Below are positions 5,791 to 9,255 of a stretch of DNA of 9,255 nucleotides, piece after piece. How positions within the stretch are numbered: the first letter of the stretch is position 1; every line of letters starts with the position of its first letter. A program made the translations under genes and the position numbers. Origin of the DNA: Bacteroidota bacterium (lineage in GTDB: Bacteria; Bacteroidota; Ignavibacteria; Ignavibacteriales; Ignavibacteriaceae); NCBI GenBank assembly GCA_024278655.1, contig JAJRSV010000083.1, positions 1-9,255 on the forward strand, in the 5' to 3' direction. The notes under the pieces are model-generated. The model was given only the letters and a program-made list of their open reading frames with translations. It did not search any database and was not told the origin of the DNA.

Positions 5791-6825
5791 ATGTTCAAAC
5801 GACTGTTTACAATTCTTTTTATCATTAGTTTGCTTACAAATACTTTCGCACAGGACAAAAAGGAGAAGGGAAGCGAAGGTAAATTCAGCGGATATATGTT
5901 CGGCGATTATTATTACTTTATCGATAATCACAAACCCGAACTTAAAGACCAGCGTGGTTTCTGGTTCAGACGAATATACTTTACCTACGATTACAAAATA
6001 AACAAAGACTTCTCTACAAGGTTACGACTTGAAATGAGTAACGAGTTTAACTTTGAAAAGGCGAAGACAATCGTGCCTTTCATAAAAGATGCATGGCTTA
6101 AGTACAAGTTCTCAAAGCAGGCGGTAATCCTGGGTATTCAACCGACTCCAACGTGGGAAAAATTAGAAAAGATTTGGGGATACCGTTTGCTTGAAAAAAC
6201 TCCGCTGGATTTACAAAAGTTCGGTAGTTCCAGAGACTTCGGTGTTGCTATGAAAGGTAAGCTGGACAAGAAAGGTATCTTTGAATATCATGTTATGTTC
6301 GGTAACGGTTCGAGTAATAAGCAGGAAATTGATAAAGGTAAATCGGGAATGCTTGCCGTATCTTTTAACCTTACAAAGTCTGTTCTCTTTCAGGTCTATG
6401 GTGATTATGCAGATAATGAGGGTGAAGCCGATTGGTACACTCTGCAGGGATTTTTCGGTTATAAAATTGACCGGTTTAGTCTCGGAATGCTCTATGCGTT
6501 TCAGAACCGAAAAAACAATGCAGGCGAAACTACCGGGATGAATGTTGCTTCAATATTTGCTTCGGGTGCTGTTTCGGAAAACTTCACTTTAATTGGCAGA
6601 GTAGACAGAAAGTTCGAACCGAATCCGGACGGCGACAGAATACCTTTTATTCCGTTCGACCCGACTGCACCGTACACATTTTTCATTTTAGCTGTCGACT
6701 GGCATCCGGTTAAAGAGGTGAAAATGATTCCGAATATTGAATACACTGCTTATTCTGAAAACGACAGAGGATTTACCCCGACAGACGATATAATCGGAAG
6801 AATAACTTTTTACTGGGAATTCTAA
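5791..6825 (+). CDS. Outer-membrane porin, phosphate-selective porin O/P-like
   Basis: A 344-residue outer-membrane beta-barrel. Residues 1-20 are a signal peptide with probable cleavage TFA|QDK. The mature protein is a series of alternating amphipathic strands rich in Tyr, Phe and Gly (GYMFGDYYYF, RGFWFRRIYFTYDYKI, SKQAVILGIQPTPTW), ending in a C-terminal Phe (YWEF), the BamA recognition signature. The RGFWFRR.YFTYDYK..KDF pattern and the closed strand order resemble the OprO/OprP-like porin family common in FCB genomes, whose E. coli-type relatives pass anions. Whether this one favours phosphate or another oxyanion cannot be read from the sequence. A CGGAG site precedes the ATG and a strong terminator follows, so it is probably its own transcription unit despite lying next to mobA. 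Confidence 0.8.
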   Translation: MFKRLFTILFIISLLTNTFAQDKKEKGSEGKFSGYMFGDYYYFIDNHKPELKDQRGFWFRRIYFTYDYKINKDFSTRLRLEMSNEFNFEKAKTIVPFIKDAWLKYKFSKQAVILGIQPTPTWEKLEKIWGYRLLEKTPLDLQKFGSSRDFGVAMKGKLDKKGIFEYHVMFGNGSSNKQEIDKGKSGMLAVSFNLTKSVLFQVYGDYADNEGEADWYTLQGFFGYKIDRFSLGMLYAFQNRKNNAGETTGMNVASIFASGAVSENFTLIGRVDRKFEPNPDGDRIPFIPFDPTAPYTFFILAVDWHPVKEVKMIPNIEYTAYSENDRGFTPTDDIIGRITFYWEF

Positions 6826-6858
6826 GTTTTCCGCCTAAACTTAATCTTCTGTAAAATT

Positions 6859-6889
6859 AATGCTCTTCGTTTGAAGAGCATTTTTTTTT
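6859..6889 (+). terminator. Strong intrinsic terminator after the porin gene
   Basis: AATGCTCTTC (6859-6868) and GAAGAGCATT (6873-6882) form a perfect 10-bp stem with loop GTTT, followed by an unbroken T run to 6889. It starts 34 bases after the porin stop. The A/T symmetry may allow some termination on the minus strand too, but no minus-strand gene is present. Confidence 0.92.
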
Positions 6890-6988
6890 GCAATTGCTAT
6901 CAAAAAAATCAATAAATTTGCACATTATTTTTATCGTCTGTTAAGGAATAAGCTATAAGAATTAAATCTTCCAAAATATTTATTCTGT

Positions 6989-8137
6989 ATGACTAACAAG
7001 ATAGCTTTAATCTGGTTATTAGTAATAGTTAAAATAACTTTAGCTCAGGATTCAATTGATTCGGTTTATGTTGAAACCGGTACCAACGAAACGGAGGAGG
7101 AAATTGTAAACGACCCTCCCGATCAAATGATAATTCAGTTCAGTTACTTACGCGGCGATTTAATTCCACATGCAAAAGAAGTGTTAAACGTTGAAGGGAA
7201 AAGCCCGTCCGAATATAAAATACTTTTAGGATGGCAGCAGTATTCAAAAAAAGTTTGGGATAATTATCATTCCTACCCGCGGTTAGGATTGTTTGCCGAG
7301 TACTTCGATACGGATTTTGAAGATGTGCTTGGTCATGGTTATTCGGCAGGATTGTTCTTTACATATTTCTTCGGGCTGCCTTCGGATTTTAATTTTATCA
7401 TTCAGGGCGAAGCGGGCTTAACATATCTTACAAAACCATACGACAGGGAAACTCATCCTGAAAATATGTCGTACAGCACAAATTTTAATTATACATTGTT
7501 TATAAGCGCTGGCATTAACGTTCAGTTATCAAAGTGGTGGGAACTTCAGTTTTTAATTAGCATGAATCACAAATCGAACGCAGCATATCTTGAACCGAAC
7601 GGAGGAATCAACTATCCGGCATTGAGTATGGCTTTGGGTTATGTATTAAACCCGGTTGATTTTCAACCCATTCCGGGTAAAGACCCCTATCTCACTTCGC
7701 CTAAAAAGAAAAGATGGGATATTGCCGTTACAGGTGGAATTTCTTCGATGCCTTATCCGAAACCGGGACAGGCAGGAATGGTTAGTCTTTCTGTTTTAAG
7801 AAGCATTCAGGTTGCAAGACTAATTGCAGTAACCGGCGGTGCCGAAATCGAATACAACGGCAGGGCAAAGAAACTGATGTAAGAATATTACACGGATATA
7901 AACTCAAGTTACTGGCGCGCTTCGGTGCAGCTCGGTGTTGAGTTTTTACTTGAGAGAACAATATTCGGTGTTCAACTCGGCGTGTATTTTTACCGTGAGT
8001 ATGTTGAAGGTGATGATATTTACCAGCGTTATTATTTAGTTTATAATATTTTCGAACACATCTATGCAGGAATAAACTTCAAAGCTTACGGTCATTTTGC
8101 CGATCATCTCGGTTTGAAGTTTATATATTCTTTCTGA
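6989..8137 (+). pseudogene. PagL-like lipid A 3-O-deacylase (acyloxyacyl hydrolase), interrupted by an in-frame TAA
   Basis: Two stretches in the same frame, 6989-7879 and 7883-8134, make one protein of about 382 residues split by TAA at 7880-7882. The N-terminal half has a signal peptide (cleavage near TLA|QDS, residue 19) and a PagL-type barrel with the catalytic motif NHKSNAAY, His194 and Ser196, followed by PNGGINYP (203-210). PagL enzymes remove the 3-O acyl chain of lipid A in the outer membrane. The C-terminal part, DIAVTGGISSMPYPKPG onward, is a second run of barrel strands seen in longer Bacteroidota versions and continues after the stop to end in FIYSF, a terminal-Phe barrel signature. 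A single change such as CAA to TAA would explain the break. If the 297-residue product is made it keeps the PagL motif but lacks the closing strands. No Shine-Dalgarno site is visible. Confidence 0.75.
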
Positions 8138-8179
8138 TATTACCTGTATATTTATCCATCGGCGTGTTAGCTTGATTTC

Positions 8180-8226
8180 AAACGTGAAAAAAAGTAATTT
8201 TATACAAAACAATAAGTGAAACGTTT
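8180..8226. promoter_or_regulatory. Possible operator upstream of the antitoxin-like gene
   Basis: AAACGT (8180-8185) and ACGTTT (8221-8226) are exact inverted copies flanking the promoter-sized stretch just before the antitoxin ATG, with GTGAAA-like sequence near both copies. Antitoxins commonly repress their own operons by binding such palindromes. The half-sites are short and widely spaced, so this may be chance. Confidence 0.2.
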
Positions 8227-8445
8227 ATGTTACGAGTAGAAAAAGAACTAAAGGATATAATTTCAGCTATTCCGCCGAAATTCAGAATCATAATTTTGGA
8301 ATACGCCAAATCAATTAAATCCCGTGCCGATAAAGGTGAACTTAGTGATACGGAATACCTGGAAAAAATACCGGGTATGGTGGATTCGATAATAAGAGAG
8401 TCGAAGACTGATAGAAGTAAGTATTCAGATAAATTAGATTGGTGA
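8227..8445 (+). CDS. Antitoxin-like protein of a YoeB/RelE-type toxin-antitoxin pair
   Basis: A 72-residue protein directly upstream of, and overlapping by one base (TGATG), a YoeB-like toxin gene, which is the standard antitoxin-toxin order. The N-terminal part (VEKELKDIISAIPPKFRIIILEYAKSI in pieces) is helical and probably carries dimerisation or DNA binding. The C-terminal part ELSDTEYLEKIPGMVDSI, followed by a charged tail ending KLDW, is the kind of segment that wraps and neutralises the toxin. I recognise the GMV.SII tail from antitoxins paired with YoeB-like toxins but cannot name a family with certainty. The reading frame is intact while the toxin is broken, so it is now an orphan antitoxin. 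It has no good ribosome binding site. Confidence 0.7.
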   Translation: MLRVEKELKDIISAIPPKFRIIILEYAKSIKSRADKGELSDTEYLEKIPGMVDSIIRESKTDRSKYSDKLDW

Positions 8446-8705
8446 TGTATAAACTGATCTATTCACCTCAGGCACAAAAGGATGCCAAAAAATTTGCCTA
8501 ATCAAATCTTAAACCAAAAGTAGAAGAATTATTAAAAATTATTGAAAGAAATCCGTATGCATTCCCGCCTTCTTTTGAATTTCTTTCCGGAAAACTTACC
8601 GGTTTCATATCGAGAAGAATAAATAAACAACATCGTTTAGTTTACGAAGTGATTGAAGACGAAAAAATAGTTAAAGTACTAAGAATGTGGACCCATTATG
8701 AGTGA
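8445..8705 (+). pseudogene. YoeB/Txe-family mRNA interferase toxin, broken by an in-frame TAA at codon 19
   Basis: Translating from the ATG at 8445 through to TGA at 8703-8705 gives 86 codons with one internal TAA at 8499-8501. The rest is a textbook YoeB-type toxin: start MYKLIYSPQAQKDAKKFA, the stop, then LKPKVEELLKIIERNPY, GKLTGFISRRINKQHRLVYEV (in two parts) and the end MWTHYE. Residues matching the YoeB active site are present: Glu45, Arg64, His84 and Tyr85 (E. coli E46, R65, H83, Y84). Intact relatives have a sense codon such as Lys, Glu or Gln at the stop, each one base from TAA. No ATG or GTG lies soon after the stop to rescue translation. The conserved remainder suggests recent inactivation. 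Toxins of this family cleave ribosome-bound mRNA. Confidence 0.85.
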
Positions 8706-8903
8706 TTTGTTTTGTTGTTTTGTCCAAGTCTAAGCGAAGCTAATGGTTGAAATTCTAAATGCAAAAGTATTTGGAACTTCGAAATTGAAAATTGGAATTT
8801 ATTTGAAATTTGATAATTGTGATTTGTAATTTAAGCTAGTACGCCCGGAAGGATTCTTCCGAAGGAATGCCTTTGGCAGAACCCTCAACCTGCTGCTGTA
8901 AAT
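8706..8903. other. Non-coding AT-rich spacer with small hairpins
   Basis: No open frame of note on either strand. The first 130 bases are low-complexity A/T-rich DNA with repeated GAAATTTG/GATTTGTAATT-like words. From 8846 there is a cluster of overlapping small hairpins: CGGAAG (8846-8851)/CTTCCG (8856-8861) with loop GATT; CCGAAGG (8859-8865)/CCTTTGG (8870-8876) with one G-T pair; and TGCC (8868-8871)/GGCA (8875-8878). No T run follows, so these are not clear terminators. They look like debris or a dispersed repeat next to the tandem array. Confidence 0.5.
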
Positions 8904-9255
8904 CGTGTCTTTGGCAAATCTAACACATTTAAGGTTAAAATTACGAATTACGCTTTACGTATTCCGAAACGGGATTCGTAACCGATTAACGCTAAACGAA
9001 TGATAAAACGGTTACGGTAACGAAGCCCGTATCGATTATCGGTTACGTTTAGCGTGTCGTTGGCAAATCTAATACATTTAAGATTAAAATTACGAATTAC
9101 GTTCTACGTATTCCGAAACGGGATTCGTAACCGATCAACACTAAACGAATGATAAAACGGTTACGGTAACGAAGCTTGTATCGTTTATTGGTTACGTTTA
9201 GCGTGTTGTTGGCAAATCTAATACATTTAAGATTAAAATTACGAATTACGTTCTA
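8904..9255. repeat. 149-bp tandem repeat array, truncated by the window end
   Basis: The segment beginning TTGGCAAATC recurs at 8911, 9060 and 9209, a constant period of 149 bases. Units 1 (8911-9059) and 2 (9060-9208) differ at about 11 positions, nearly all transitions; the 47 visible bases of unit 3 are identical to unit 2. The similarity reaches back to about 8904 (CGTGTC). The array carries no convincing open frame. Each unit contains inverted repeats: TTACGAAT/ATTCGTAA (8941-8948/8974-8981 in unit 1), CGTAACCGAT (8977-8986)/ATCGGTTACG (9038-9047), and ACGCTAAACG (8989-8998)/CGTTTAGCGT (9046-9055). Copy number is unknown because the array runs off the end. There are no CRISPR-like unique spacers. 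Confidence 0.95.

Noticed and set aside
6918..6959. Promoter TTGCAC...TATAAG before the PagL-like gene
   Set aside because: The two hexamers are about 30 bases apart, far too wide for a sigma70 promoter.
7883..8137. Separate small gene starting at GTG 7925
   Set aside because: The frame is open from directly after the TAA at 7880-7882 and continues the same barrel pattern to a terminal Phe, so it is the 3' part of the interrupted PagL-like gene; no ribosome binding site precedes 7925.
8904..9255. CRISPR array
   Set aside because: Repeats are 149 bases in direct tandem with no unique spacers between short repeats, and no cas gene is visible.
1..9255. Reassignment of TAA to a sense codon to explain the two interrupted genes
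   Set aside because: Several intact genes here (CMD, CHR, moaC, moeA and porin) end at TAA at the expected family length, so TAA is a normal stop.
1..9255. tRNA, rRNA, insertion sequence or integrase genes
   Set aside because: No cloverleaf-like or rRNA-like segment and no transposase or recombinase motif was seen on either strand.

Overview
The window comes from an AT-rich bacterial chromosome, probably a member of the Bacteroidota/Ignavibacteria/Chlorobi (FCB) group. This is inferred from Gram-negative outer-membrane barrels ending in Phe and a Bacteroidota-style PagL protein. Clear AGGAG-type ribosome binding sites before several genes fit Ignavibacteria-like lineages better than classical Bacteroidetes. 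Species cannot be named from the sequence alone.

Layout: positions 1-108 hold the 3' end of an unidentified gene. 157-549 is a small exported protein of unknown function, closed by a weak hairpin terminator. 604-838 is a promoter-like region followed by a highly structured, roughly 125-nt leader and a strong intrinsic terminator. This is the architecture of a riboswitch or attenuator, and it sits directly upstream of a molybdenum-cofactor (Moco) gene cluster. The cluster reads, all on +: a Cys-less carboxymuconolactone-decarboxylase-like protein (864-1178), a lone half-size ChrA/CHR-family transporter (1179-1700), moaA (1714-2709), moaC (2706-3197) and a MOSC-domain protein (3212-3724). An inverted repeat (3735-3783) follows, then moeA (3849-5057) and mobA (5042-5677). 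Genes are abutting or overlapping, except for the gap before moeA.

Together MoaA and MoaC convert GTP to cyclic pyranopterin monophosphate, MoeA inserts molybdate into adenylylated molybdopterin, and MobA attaches GMP to form MGD. MOSC domains are linked to Moco sulfur or cofactor handling. moaD, moaE, mogA/moaB and moeB are not in the window. The CHR transporter inside this cluster is a candidate molybdate/tungstate (oxyanion) carrier, and the leader is a candidate Moco/tungsten-cofactor-type riboswitch or an undescribed class. Both are inferences from position and structure.

Downstream is an OprO/OprP-like outer-membrane porin (5791-6825) with a strong terminator. The region then turns accessory and decaying. 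A PagL-like lipid A deacylase gene (6989-8137) is split by one in-frame TAA. An intact antitoxin-like gene (8227-8445) is followed by a YoeB-type toxin gene (8445-8705) that is also split by one in-frame TAA. After about 200 bases of AT-rich non-coding DNA with small hairpins, the window ends in a 149-bp tandem repeat array (8904 to beyond 9255) whose units carry inverted repeats in an A-B-A'-B' order.
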